Source of the DNA: Chrysomallon squamiferum
Taxonomy: Eukaryota > Mollusca > Gastropoda > Neomphalida > Peltospiridae
NCBI GenBank assembly: GCA_012295275.1
Contig: CM022673.1
Span: 21,854,413 to 21,886,912 of the forward strand
Length of the DNA stretch: 32,500 bases
Reading direction: 5' to 3'
The notes under the pieces were generated by a model. That model did not search any database. It was not told where the DNA came from and saw only the letters and a list, made by a program, of their open reading frames with translations. Position numbers and translations under genes: made by a program. Below are positions 15,946 to 28,801 of this stretch, piece by piece (the first letter of the stretch is position 1; the number at the start of each line of letters is the position of its first letter).

Positions 15946-16738
15946 TTTCTTCAGTTTTAAAACATTAGGATGTGTTTTCTAACACCAAGCTATCTTGAAA
16001 GTATTTTATAAGTGCATTACATTACGATGACTGCATATTTGTAAACATGTTTTTACGAGATAAGAACGCTGGTTCTGTAAAGACACAGCAGTAAATATTT
16101 TAAGGCTAAAAGACCAAAAACGAATAAAAAAATGAAAGAAAGAAAAGAAAAGATCAATGTTATATATATATATATATAGCGTGCTACTGATATCATTTTA
16201 TTTGTTTTTGTTTCTTCTTTTATTTTTTAAATATCTCTAAAATAAATCTTAATAAACAGACTAGGAATAATTAGAACAAAAAGAATGAAAAATAATATTA
16301 AAATCTTTGCATCCATTAACCTTCGATCAAAATGGTTTCTCTATGTTACAATAAAACAAGTAAAATAAAACTGTCTAATTAAGAAAACCAAGTTTCATGA
16401 TGTTGTCAGCAGTTTCATATTAAATACAAAACTGTTTCAGTTTTCAGACGTTGTAAGAAAACATTTAAACTCAACTATTTACAATCACCATGTTAATGTC
16501 AGATGCCTTCTGCTGTTCTTATCATAAATATCTTTTCAGTGTGTTCATAAAGATCAGATTTCATGTATTTTAATATTTCTAAACCACCTTATCAGTTATC
16601 TAGCGATGAGCAAGGCTTTATCGTAATTATTTTATTTCAGAAGCTTCTGAAAATTGCTTCGTCTTCACATAGTTTTTCTTTTTTATTTTGTTTTCTTCCT
16701 TCTTCATCTTCTTCTTCTTCTTCTTCTTCTTCTTCTCC

Positions 16739-16773
<35 letters not shown>

Positions 16774-17589
16774 TTTTTTGTTGTTGTTGTTTTTTGTTTG
16801 TTGTTGCTTTTTGTTGTTGTTTTTTTGGTATCAGCAACAAGATTAGCAATATTAGTAATGTTTGTTACTGTAAGCAGTAATATAATATATTTAGCTCTGT
16901 ATTCAGTTATAACTGAAAAAAATAAAAGCTGGTTATTATCTTTACTGTGCCTGCGATAGTTTACAAGCAAACATAATATAACGCACAGATGGAATGTATG
17001 TGAAATGGCACACAGACTGTACAGTATCGCAGTGTGTGTGAAATGGCACACAGACTGTACAGTATCGCAGTGTGTGTAAAATGGCACACAGACTGTACAG
17101 TATCGCAGTGTGTGTAAAATGGCACACAGACTGTACAGTATCGCAGTGTGTGTGAAATGGCACACAGACTGTACAGTATCGCAGTGTGTGTAAAATGGCA
17201 CACAGACTGTACAGTATCGCAGTGTGTGTGAAATGGCACACAGACTGTACAGTATCGCAGTGTGTGTAAGTTTATTAACGACGTGACCGTGCTGTAAATG
17301 GGTAAACTGGGGCGGAGACTACGGCGTCGCCGTTAGGAAACGCGTCGTTACACAGTAAGTGGATAATTCGTTAATTAGCCAATCCTGACGGCGCTATCAC
17401 GTTTAGGCAAACACGTTCTAGTCACCTTTGACCTGCTTACATTTGGCTGTTTTACTCTGTATCGTTTTCTGCAACACGCTGTAATTTGTCCACTAATGAT
17501 CAGTTTCATGTATTTGCGTTCAGCTGCGGTTTCTTTAAATTTCCCAGAGAGTGTTTAAAAAAAGGTGACCTTGCATATATGTGTGTGTT

Positions 17590-17637
<48 letters not shown>

Positions 17638-17698
17638 AATGCATGTTAGGTACACTCATTATATATATATATATATACATAACTGACATGCACTGACA

Positions 17699-17749
<51 letters not shown>

Positions 17750-20700
17750 AGACACACTCACATGCCTAGGCACACACAATAAAGTAAGTACTTATGTGTA
17801 TAGGTATAATATATACAACAAGCTATTAACCTGTCTCTTTATGACTTTTACAATACAGAGACTCCGAGATTTCCTCCACGTCTTAGAAACATAAACATGA
17901 TTATTTGCACCACGACGTCCACGTCTCTGTATACACGAAGAGAAACGCGTTCAGGTTTTGTGTCAATAATCCACACTGTGTTATTACACATGCTGCAACT
18001 TAATCCACGACTTCGTGTTGTTCTCAGCCATGAACGTACACCTGGGCTTTGTGTATCACACTACTTACCCGCTACATCTGCATTCAGTATCTGCAGCTGC
18101 GGCAGCGTGTGGCATTGGTAGCACACTTGAACATCACCGCCGTGCACGATGCGTACACGCGAGTCATAATGTCGCTTGTTCTTCTTTAGATCAACAGAAG
18201 ACGAATTTTACAAAAACACTTTTTGTCATTAGATTTACTTTTTTACTTTTGATTGAATGAATTTCATTTTATCTTAAAACTTATAACATCCGCAGTGATG
18301 AATTATTTATTTATTTATTTATTAATAAGTGTTTGTTTTGTTTGTTTGTTGTTGTTGTTGTTGTTTTTGGCTGCTGCTATTGTTGTGATTCTTTTTCTTC
18401 TTCTTTCTTCTTCTTCTCCTTCTTATTATTATTGGATGAAAGCATGGCTCCATTAGTGAAATGGGAAGTAGCAAAAATAAACAGAAAAATTAATAAACAT
18501 CCACTTTGAAGTTGTAAATGTTATTTCTGTATTTTATATTCATAACGACATGGTATATGTTTATACTTACTACTAAAATGTTAATTAATCTTGACTGGGT
18601 TGCTACGTCTGACACATCTGGGATCATCTGGTATATTTCACTTGTATCATTTACATCAACGAGAAAATAACAATCCTGTTGGTAAACAGAAAAGAATTAA
18701 CATGAATGTGTGCTATTTGATTAAGTGAAATATTAAACTGTTGAGACATATTAGTAAAGGTTATTTGATGGGATATTTATCTCTTTTGCAGTTTAATATT
18801 CTCCATAACAGAAAACTATGAATTCCGAATATTTATGTATATTACATTGACATTTGTTTAATTTTATTTTCTCTCGTTTTCCTCACTGATTTCTGATGTT
18901 TCTCTTTATACCTTTCTCATTTTCTTTGTATCTGTTTATATCACTATACTTATCTCTCTGTCCATCGGTCTGTCTATCTGTCTATCTCTCTGTCTATCAA
19001 CCTGTCTGCCTGACCATCTATCTATCTATTTATCTGGTATCTGTCTATCTATCTACACGAGTATTTGTCCATACTTCTATCCATCCATCAGTCTCTCTCA
19101 GTCTCAGTGAGTAGGCATTTCTCAGTCACCTACTTCTTATTTATTACTCATGCAGTTTTCATTTCATATTCTTCTCACAATAAAGTTTGCGGTTTTACAG
19201 CCCAGCTGCTAACAATCAGAGAACAGAGCCAATGTCGCTAGTCCAGGAACTTCTCTCTGACCTCATAGCCTGACTCACAGCTGTGACATCAGAGCGGGAC
19301 AAGCGAGTGTAGTTTTAAAACACGGCTGGAATGAAGCGGGGTTTATGTTACATCTGGTCCGCTGTTTCCATCGTTGTCGTGTGTATCTGCAAGCCTAGAC
19401 AGACTCGGTTATCGTGATAACAGGGGTTGGTGGTGCAAGTTTATCTGAACTGTGAGCAACAAGACAGCGAGGTCGTCATGCGATCTGGAGTCTGGCTCTC
19501 TTTTAACGTGGCAGTTAGAAATTTGTTTCAACATTGCAGTTAGAAACTGGTTTTAAAAGAAAGAGGTGGACTAAATGTTGAAAAGAAAAAGCGTGAATGT
19601 AGCTTCATTTATCTTTTGTACCTGTTTACTTATCTTTCTAACAAGTAATAATCTGTAATATACTAGACCGTTTTATTAATTATTTATACATATAACAGGG
19701 ATAAATATATATGCCTCAGAAACGTATAAACATAATAATCATATTGAAGATAAGAAGAGACTCATATTTCCATGCTCGTAAATGAACATATCTATCCAGT
19801 AATATCTTTTCAGCATTTGCAATGGTTAATATCTTTCTTTTACGTCATGTTTCAGTTTAAACGGTAAAGAAGAAATACTGATAAATCTGCTAACATTTAG
19901 AAATCTCATGAACAAGCTTTTTGACTAAAAGTCAAAAAAAATATATTTCCTTTCTTTAGTGTAAAATTCAGTCTTTAAATTGCGTTCTCTCCTTTTTTTA
20001 ATAATAAAAACTTTGACATTAGCATTACTATGGGGATTTCAGTGGCATCTTGAACTTTAATCATCTATGATGTTCTGAATCAGATAAATAAATAATGTTA
20101 TCGAGAATATTTTGATTTTGCCCTCATGTATTATAATTTTACTATTTTTACAGTTATATCTTGTTCTTTTCACTTTCCGCCACGTTGAAAGCTACCTTCG
20201 CGGTTATACTTAGTATTTCATAATGGAAAAACAATATTGTGTTGTATTTAACTGTGATTCCAAGATTTGCCAAACCCAGTTTTGGCAAACGACCATGTTT
20301 AGCTAGCGCTAAGCAAGCTACACTTTTATTTCAGTTGTTTTCTCTGTCTAGTAAGATTTGATTGCTCGAAGTGTACAGGGAGATCTCTGCGAGTGGTTAG
20401 GAACCCGTGACACTGCGCTGAAAAACATGTTTACCTCACTGACGCAAATAAGCGCACGCTGATTTGTATGGAAATCTTATCTACTCGCGTTTATTCTCAG
20501 AGTGTTCTTATAAATGCATATATCGTATATCTAAATCCAACGGGGCCTACTGTGGGTATATGAAAGTCAGTGTCTCGAAGACTTAACTACGGACCAGGCG
20601 CAGAACCAGAGTGGTTATGCTGCTGAGTATCACGAAGCCAGTGAGCTTTGTTTGCTACCGCTAATGGGTGTTATAACTGACTTAGTGGCATTGTTTTACA

Positions 20701-20917
20701 GGTGTGTCTTGAAAAATGGAACATTGATGAATGAATGAATGAATCAGTCGATCGATCTATCTGTGTTATCTATTTAACACTTGAACCTATTTTTACTGAT
20801 GCCGATTAAGTTAGTCATGCAAATTTGTAATGGAAGTTATAGGTATTCTTACTGTTTCTCAAAATGAGATCTTCTGCAATCACTATTCTAAAGTCCAAAA
20901 AATAAAATAAAGTAAAA

Positions 20918-20961
<44 letters not shown>

Positions 20962-23050
20962 GTAAACGAAAGTTTTTTTCGTCAGTTGCTGAGCAATGGC
21001 TGGAACAGTAAACGTTAAAAACAAAGGAGGCATTTTGAATATGAATTAAACACAATAGGACTCACCAGAATCTTAAGAAAATAATTCTGAACCTGTTATA
21101 GAATTTCACACTGACAGAATTTTTAAAGATTTCGTTTTTACCTTTTAGTCATATTTAATTTGTAAATTAAGAAATTAAAAATCATAAGCTTTCACTAATA
21201 CAGTTAACAACCTCCACTCAGTTAGCGATCCTGGTTCAGTGAACTGATTCGAAGGCCCCTGTACAAACAGAGTGGAAGAGCTGACTCGCTAGAGGTGGGG
21301 ATAGATAAATGTCAGTGTTGATATCATTAACTAAAAAAAAAAAACCTCCTGCAGATCAGTTTACTTGAAAAAAGATTTCCACAAAATAAACGAGGTAAAA
21401 ACAAGCTACAGGTAGCAGGCTATATAAAATGAGGCCGTTCCTTGGAATGTTTGCTGCCCTAACATACCGGTTCTCTATTTATCTCCATTTTTTTGTGAGA
21501 ATATTTTTTTCTTTCTTTTTTATGAACCTAACAAGCCTGTTGAATATGAGTAAAAGAGATTCAAGTGAATTAGTAATTGGTGTGCTTGTTTACCTACTGG
21601 TTGTTTCTAATTACAGTAGGATGAAATGTTTCATTCAACGACGTACACATTTTTAATTTACGGTTTTAATTAACACCTCGCAGACAATGAGAAAGCAAAT
21701 CCTTTGACGCGACGCAATTTATTAATCTTTTACGATTAGAAGCAAGACAACTTTACATGCACCTTCCTGGAACTGTAAATGTCGAGCCACTTCCTCGTTC
21801 TAAACACTTGTCATAGTGACCCATACACTGAGGATAAAATCTGCTATCATAGCGGTCACAGATAGGTAATATTTAACAAAATGTAATGACATATATAAAT
21901 GTCATTATTTATCTTTATTTAAAGAAAAATGTTAATGAGAATTATCGGTCTTACTTTACAATTAAATTCAGCAATGTCCTTGAGAGAAGAGAAAAACAAA
22001 TTTGTTATTTCATTCTGTTTTTAGCTTACAGCGTATTTTCATCACTGCTATTCTTACTAGAACTACCAATGCTACTGCTGCTACTTCCGCTACAATTAAA
22101 AGAACAACAACAACAATAATAATAATAGTAACTGTTAATCTAATTTCATTTCGGGGGGTATTGTTTTTATTAATTAAACAAATTACTATTCTAATGCTGC
22201 TGCCGAAGCCTGCTGATATAGGTTTGTGTGCAGCATTGCAATACCTGTAGATTTCTACTGTTTTCTATGTCCATGTGCAATATTTAATTTTATTGTCTAT
22301 TTTTCTATCAAATTTAATAAATAAAAACACCTCCATCAAAAAGAAACATGAACAACAAAAGAACAGCCAAAAAAAAAAAAAAGATCCAGAATCTTTCCCA
22401 AGTAGATTAATCCCGCACAAATAAATATTTGTAATGCGACATTCTGATAGGGTTTTCACGTTTCACTGCAGCGTGACGTCTGCATTGACCGCGTCAATTG
22501 AGTCTTCCACAAATACCAAAGGACGCCGCGATTGTCTGGAATGATAGGCCGCGCTACTCGTAATAGCAAACAACTGAGTCAACAACAGGAAGTGAGCCAT
22601 TTGGGTTAATATGAAACATGATTTGAATCACTTGTCGCACCATTTAGAAATGGAACCATTTCGATGAGCAGCCAGTGCCATCATTATAGTTACACGTAAT
22701 AACACACTTTATTTATTTATTATTAGTTATTTTTTTTTTTTTTTTTTTTTTTGTTTTGTTTTCTTTCTTTCTTTTTTTTTTTTGTTACTTCTTTAGCCAA
22801 TTAACAATAACTGTCTGCTATTTCTCGTGTTTAATAAAGATTGTATTTTTTATGTTTAACGTGGAGTATATCGTATAATCTTGTTTACTATCTTTAAAAA
22901 AAATCTAAAGGTTTCAAAGCAATTAGAGATATAAATATCAAGAGATATGATCTCTCTCTTCCTGTCTATCACTCCTTCTATCTCTCTGTCTCCTGCTCTG
23001 TCTTCTTACTTTCTGAAAAATATTATTATTAAATATAAATATTCATTAAT

Positions 23051-23146
<96 letters not shown>

Positions 23147-24138
23147 AATATTTGTAAATATATTCTGAATATAAACAAATTCAGTGATTCTCCACACACG
23201 ACAAAACAAATGCAGTCTTCAAATGAAATTATTGCATATTTTAACAACACTGTCTGTGGGTGTATTATTCTACATTCGATGAAAATGCCCAAAGCGATGA
23301 GTCAGAGATGGAATTTTATACATAAATATAAAGGTATCTAATTATAATACCTCACACTTCGCTTTAAAAATACTCAGTCGTGAATTCCTTTGTAATGTCT
23401 TGTTAAACTGGCATCGTTTTCTACCTTATCTTTCCGACTCTATCACCAAAATATGTGTGACTGTATCGTGTCGGCTGTTTATTATATTTATCTAATATTT
23501 TAGAATTTTTTTTTTCACGGCTTCTTTATCAGCAGTTTAAGAAAAAATCCTGTTTAGTCAATTAACATATAAAAAGAAACTAAGACTGACGTGCATTAAT
23601 CAAAGATCAGAAATAAAGTTACCCTGTATGTGTTTCATCTTAAACTTCTTGTTTGTTGTTGGTGTTTTCTTTCTGTGATAAAACAGATAAAGAAGAAACT
23701 TAACTGCAGAGCTAAAAATATCATTTCTTTCTTTCTTAGAATCATGAAGTTTAATCATAATGTTCATCACCATTCTGGTGTGATTTTAGATCATAAACAA
23801 AATTTTTACCTGAGTCTTCGTGAGTCGCCCAGTCAAACATTATTTAACTGGTTCATTCAAAAGACATCACTTATCATATTACTAAAATTATTCTATTCCT
23901 TCGTTAACATAATCATAAACATTATCAGTATTAATAGTAGTAGTAGTATTAGTAGTAGCTTTAGTAGTAGTAGTAGTAGTAGCAGTAATAGATCAAATAT
24001 TATTTAACTATTTCATTCAATACTACAGCTAAAAAGACCACTTATCACATTACTAAAATTATTTTATTCTTTCGTTAACATAATCATAATCATTATCAGT
24101 ATTATTATTAGTAGTAGTAGTAACAGTAGCATAAGTAA

Positions 24139-24171
<33 letters not shown>

Positions 24172-25983
24172 ATAGTAGTAGTAGTCGTAGTTGTAGTATA
24201 GTGGTAGCAGTAGTAGTTCAAACATTATTTAACTATTTCATTCAATAGCTAAAAAGACACCAGTTATCATATTATTAAAATTATTCTATTCCTTCGTTAA
24301 CATAATCATCATCATTATCTGTATTATTATCATTAGTAGTAGCAGTGTTACTCTTCGTTTTGTTTTGTTTCTGTCTTTGTTTACTATATTATTGTTGTTG
24401 TTGTTGTTGTTACTGTTATGATTATCATCATAATCATCATCATTATTACATGTTAACATCTATTACACATGTCATCTAATCAGTGGATGTAACTTTCAGA
24501 CGTGAACCAGGCCTGCGAGTGGACGATGTGTAGTGGCAGATTCAGACAGACGTCTCTCAGCTGTAACGAGTCACTGATTTTTGTGGAAAACGTCAGCACT
24601 TACTGGGGAGCACCGGACAGACTCGCGTTTAGAAACATCAGGCAAATGTGTCTCGGTGCGAAGAGCTGCGATGTCTCGAGAATGTGTCAAGGCACAACAA
24701 ACCAGTTTTCAAAAATACGATACATATGTGTTAATGGTAAGTTATTTCTCTACCTTTCTTTCTGTCTGTCTATTTCTCTTCTCTTCTGATTTTTTCTCAC
24801 TTTATCTGTCTATCCAATTTATTTGTATAATTATGCATCTCTCTCTACAATTTTTTAACAAACTTCATTTCACAAAAATGCATTTACCAAAACAGAGCAG
24901 CATATTTGCTAAAGACTGTGAAGTTTAATTTAAAAACCATTTTTAAATATTTTTAATATCAAATTCTAGAAGAAACTGTATTTTCCTCATTTCAGAAAAA
25001 AAAAAAATATATATATATATTTCAAAATTGTAATTACATATAGTGCGAGACATAAAAAAAATAGAAGAACAAAAATCCAAAAACATTCTTTCAATAAAAA
25101 GAAAAAAACAAAGCGGCAATAACTTACAAAAAGACCAAATTGTAATAAACTGATAAACACAAACTAATATAGATATATATATGTAGATAAATAAACAAAG
25201 AAACTTTTCGAGTTATTCAGGTATAGGGAACAACTATTAACAAATAAACAAGGCGTGTGGTCTTACGAACACCGAAAAACCATCTGGAAAAGGTTAAACC
25301 TTCTTTATCGAGCGATAATTTACGTATTACGTCAGTTAGTTTATGTATTACATGTGCATTTACTTACATTATATTCTTATGTATACATATGTATGTATAA
25401 ACAAATTATTATTAACCCACATTTACTGATTCACGTCATATTCACACGATATTTTCTCACGACAAACATTTAGTTATTAACTGAATGAACGTCCTACATG
25501 TTTACACGACCAGATTGCGCCTCTATAACTTGGAAAAAAAACAAATGAGATTTTAATTAACTTTATTATTTTCTATAAACAAGAGTCCACCTTGGAAAAC
25601 CGATGCGACTGGCCTGGTAATTTGATATGGAGACAGAGAGGACACATTCAAAGTCCAAGCTATCCAGCTGCTGTACCAGCAAATTACTGCTCCTGGCGAA
25701 TTTCAGCCCCAGAAGACAGGTTCGTCCATCTGTCAGTACACGACGTGTCGTCAGTTCCGGTGACTACTTCCTGTAAGAGCGGACTGAACATATCGTACCA
25801 GGACTGCTCGACTGGACACTGGATGTCTCGAATGTTCTGCGGGAACGACTTACTCGATACAGAAGTTCTGGGATGTGGAAATATCGGCATACGACTGGAA
25901 GGCGATGATCGATATGAAAGAATTCGATTCTGGTTGACTTACGATGGTAATATGAAATATATGTATCAACAATAACAGCATAA

Positions 25984-26017
<34 letters not shown>

Positions 26018-26739
26018 GTAAGAAAAAAAAATAATAAAACCACCTAGAAACAAAATGGCGATTACGATGATAGCAGTAACAGCAAAATAAAATGGCAGTA
26101 AACAAATTACTAAAAAATAGCTAAACAACAGCACAACAACAACAATAATAATAACGATGATGATAAGATTATACATATCGTAACAAACCGTGATTTAGTT
26201 TAGTGAATGTTTAACCTTAGTATAATTTTAAAATAACGACTAAATATATTAGTACACAATGGCATTCCTTCTTTATTATTTTTTTCCAGTACTTCATCTC
26301 ACAATTCTACTTCATTTCAGTTTATTACAAAACGCCCCCTCACCTCCTACATCAAATTTACTTCTATATCACTTGTCAAATACGGTCATTTGACCTCGTT
26401 CAGCGACACATAATCACTGAATTGTCAGTATCAGTTAAGACGAGGGGAACGGAATGTTTCCTCTCCACACCCTGAGTTCGTAGAAAACTTTTTATATAAA
26501 TGACTATTTGTTGTTATTAAACAAACAAAACTCTTCTTCAGTAGCTCTGTGTTGTCCGCTAGCCAACGAAACACAAACCACACCTTCATGACAAATGTCT
26601 TTAATTAGTCGTTTCGGCCAATTTGGCAGAGAGAACCGTATTGTTTCTGCAGTACCAGTACTATTTCGACTTTTTATTATTAAAAATTATTATTATTAAA
26701 AATCCATTTATCTGATTGCTATAAAAAATATTAAAGAGA

Positions 26740-26802
<63 letters not shown>

Positions 26803-26823
26803 CATCATTATTATTACTATTAC

Positions 26824-26859
<36 letters not shown>

Positions 26860-28754
26860 ATTACTAGTCATTATTATTATTGTTATTGGTATAGTTCTTG
26901 TTTTTGTTGTTATTGTCATTGTTGATGGTGTTGTTGTTTTTATTGTTAATACCATTATAACTACTTTTGTATCAGTGGTGATGGTACTTTATAGCAATAT
27001 TTTCATTTATATAATTCTAGAAGACTTTTCTTTTACAAATCGTTTACAAACGAAAGTAAAATATCATTTCATATTTTTATTTCATCACCACATTCTTTAT
27101 AATCACATGTGACACGTTCGCAAGTTATCCATAATGACATCTTAACACAAGTGTTCCTGTTTCCGGTATAGTGACCTCTACACCGGAAGCTGCCGTCAAA
27201 CCGCCATTATCCAAGTTTGCTGAAAAGTGTTTTCTAGGCAGACCCGTGGAGAGCAGCTCGTTGACAAGTCGACTATCAGAATTACCTGTACTCAGACAAC
27301 TAGATGCGCCACTCATTATGACGTCATCAACCTCCAGTCCAGGTACGACATCGGGGTTCATAATCCTGTTTTAATTAGTGATATACGCTGTTAACATATA
27401 TTCATTCAGTTCAAATGTTATGCTGTCTTCATTAATTTTGCTTGAATTTTATGTTCCTGATTGACTGACATACACACAAACTTGCATACACACAGACGTA
27501 CAAACACATACCTTATACATCCGTATATAATATGCACAAATATATAATTACTCTTTTTTAACACAAATAAGTGTATATAAATGCTTATAATTTGATACTT
27601 TATTGCAGTAAACCGGCAATATACAACATTTACTGAAACAATGGAGGAGGTAAACACAGAAAGCTCTGGTTTGGATACAAAAGGTTGGTTTTTTCTTTTT
27701 ATTTTCTGTAATTTCTTCATAATAGTATTCAGTAGCTGATGAATATAGATATGTATGTGTCAATGAATGTACCTACAAATGAGTGAGTGTTTATGTGTCT
27801 GTGTATGTGTATATGTATGTGTATGTGTGTGTATGCTTTTGTATTTCGGAGGGTTTATTCTGTTTCTCTGTGCATGTTTATAGGTGTATGTTTATAGGTG
27901 TATGTTCGTGTACGTGTAGTGAGAAACTGCTGTAAATGTGTTGTGTGTTAATATTGTTCTCTTCGTCTGAAAAACAGTGTGCTATGTTGTTCTCTTCGTC
28001 TGAAAAACAGTGTGCTATGTTGTTCTCTTCGTCTGAAAAACAGTGTGCTATGCTGTTCTCTTCGTCTGAAAAACAGTGTGCTATGTTGTTCTCTTCGTCT
28101 GAAAAACAGTGTGCTATGTTGTTCTCTTCTAAAATATTTTTGTAATTTACGGACTCAGAGAATATTTCATGTGAAAGTGTCATTGACCAATCACTCTCTT
28201 CCGCTTCACCGTGTTTATCAGTTGTCACTGACTCTCCTTAACACCCTCTGTTTTACACTTCATATCTCTGTGTGAGACCGGATTCAATTCGTCAGCCGTG
28301 TAACCTCATTTTACATTAAATAACTGTTCTGAGATTTTATTAATAATCGTTACAGTAAACGTGGACACAAAATGTGACATTTTGTTCTGAATTATTATCC
28401 TCAGAACTATGAATAATAATAATAATAATAACAATAACAATAACAATAACAATAATAATAACAACAATAATAATAATAATAAACTTTGAGGTTGCTATAT
28501 GTTTGTGTAATGTTTATATACATTTTCAGTCACTATCATCATAGTCGTGTCGGTGATCGGCGGCATCCTCATTGTTGCCATAGTGCTAGCTATCATTATT
28601 TTCAAGTAAGTTATTTTTATTATTTAGCTGGTTCTTTCTTTTTTTAATTTCTTTCGTTAAATGATTGCAAATACACTTTAAATGTTAAATAATTTATATT
28701 TTTCTAATTCTACCTTTGAAACAATATATTTATGATCCCATTACATTTAATTTA

Positions 28755-28801
<47 letters not shown>

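Larger units (their letters stand above)
15534..24499 (+). other. Receptor intron 1 (about 9 kb)
   Basis: GTAAGA to TTTCAG. It contains TC, TTA, TTC, TG/CA and tetranucleotide tracts, a 38-bp minisatellite, a three-copy larger repeat near its 3' end, and minus-strand exon candidates at 17826-18675. Plus-strand coding exons that fit the receptor phase were not found, so exon 1 to exon 2 appears direct. Confidence 0.65.

Noticed and set aside
16704-17241. Minus-strand HTHCDTVQSVCHF-type repeat peptides
   Set aside because: They are products of the 38-bp minisatellite, appear in three frames and run into pure microsatellite sequence.
19196-19262. Plus-strand frame after TTTTACAG reading PAANNQRTEPMSLVQELL then SDLIA and a stop
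   Set aside because: It has an acceptor but its phase and stop do not fit the receptor gene, and no upstream exon for another gene was found.
20853-21086. Minus-strand mini-exons (IVIAEDLILRN and a 21-base NYFLKIL segment)
   Set aside because: Splice sites are good, but several phases are open and they do not connect in phase to the nested exon candidates at 17826-18675. Left unresolved.
27878-28228. Open frames on both strands over the 33-bp repeat (for example HCFSDEENNIA repeats)
   Set aside because: The array lies in a receptor intron whose flanking exons join in phase; open frames follow from the 33-base period.
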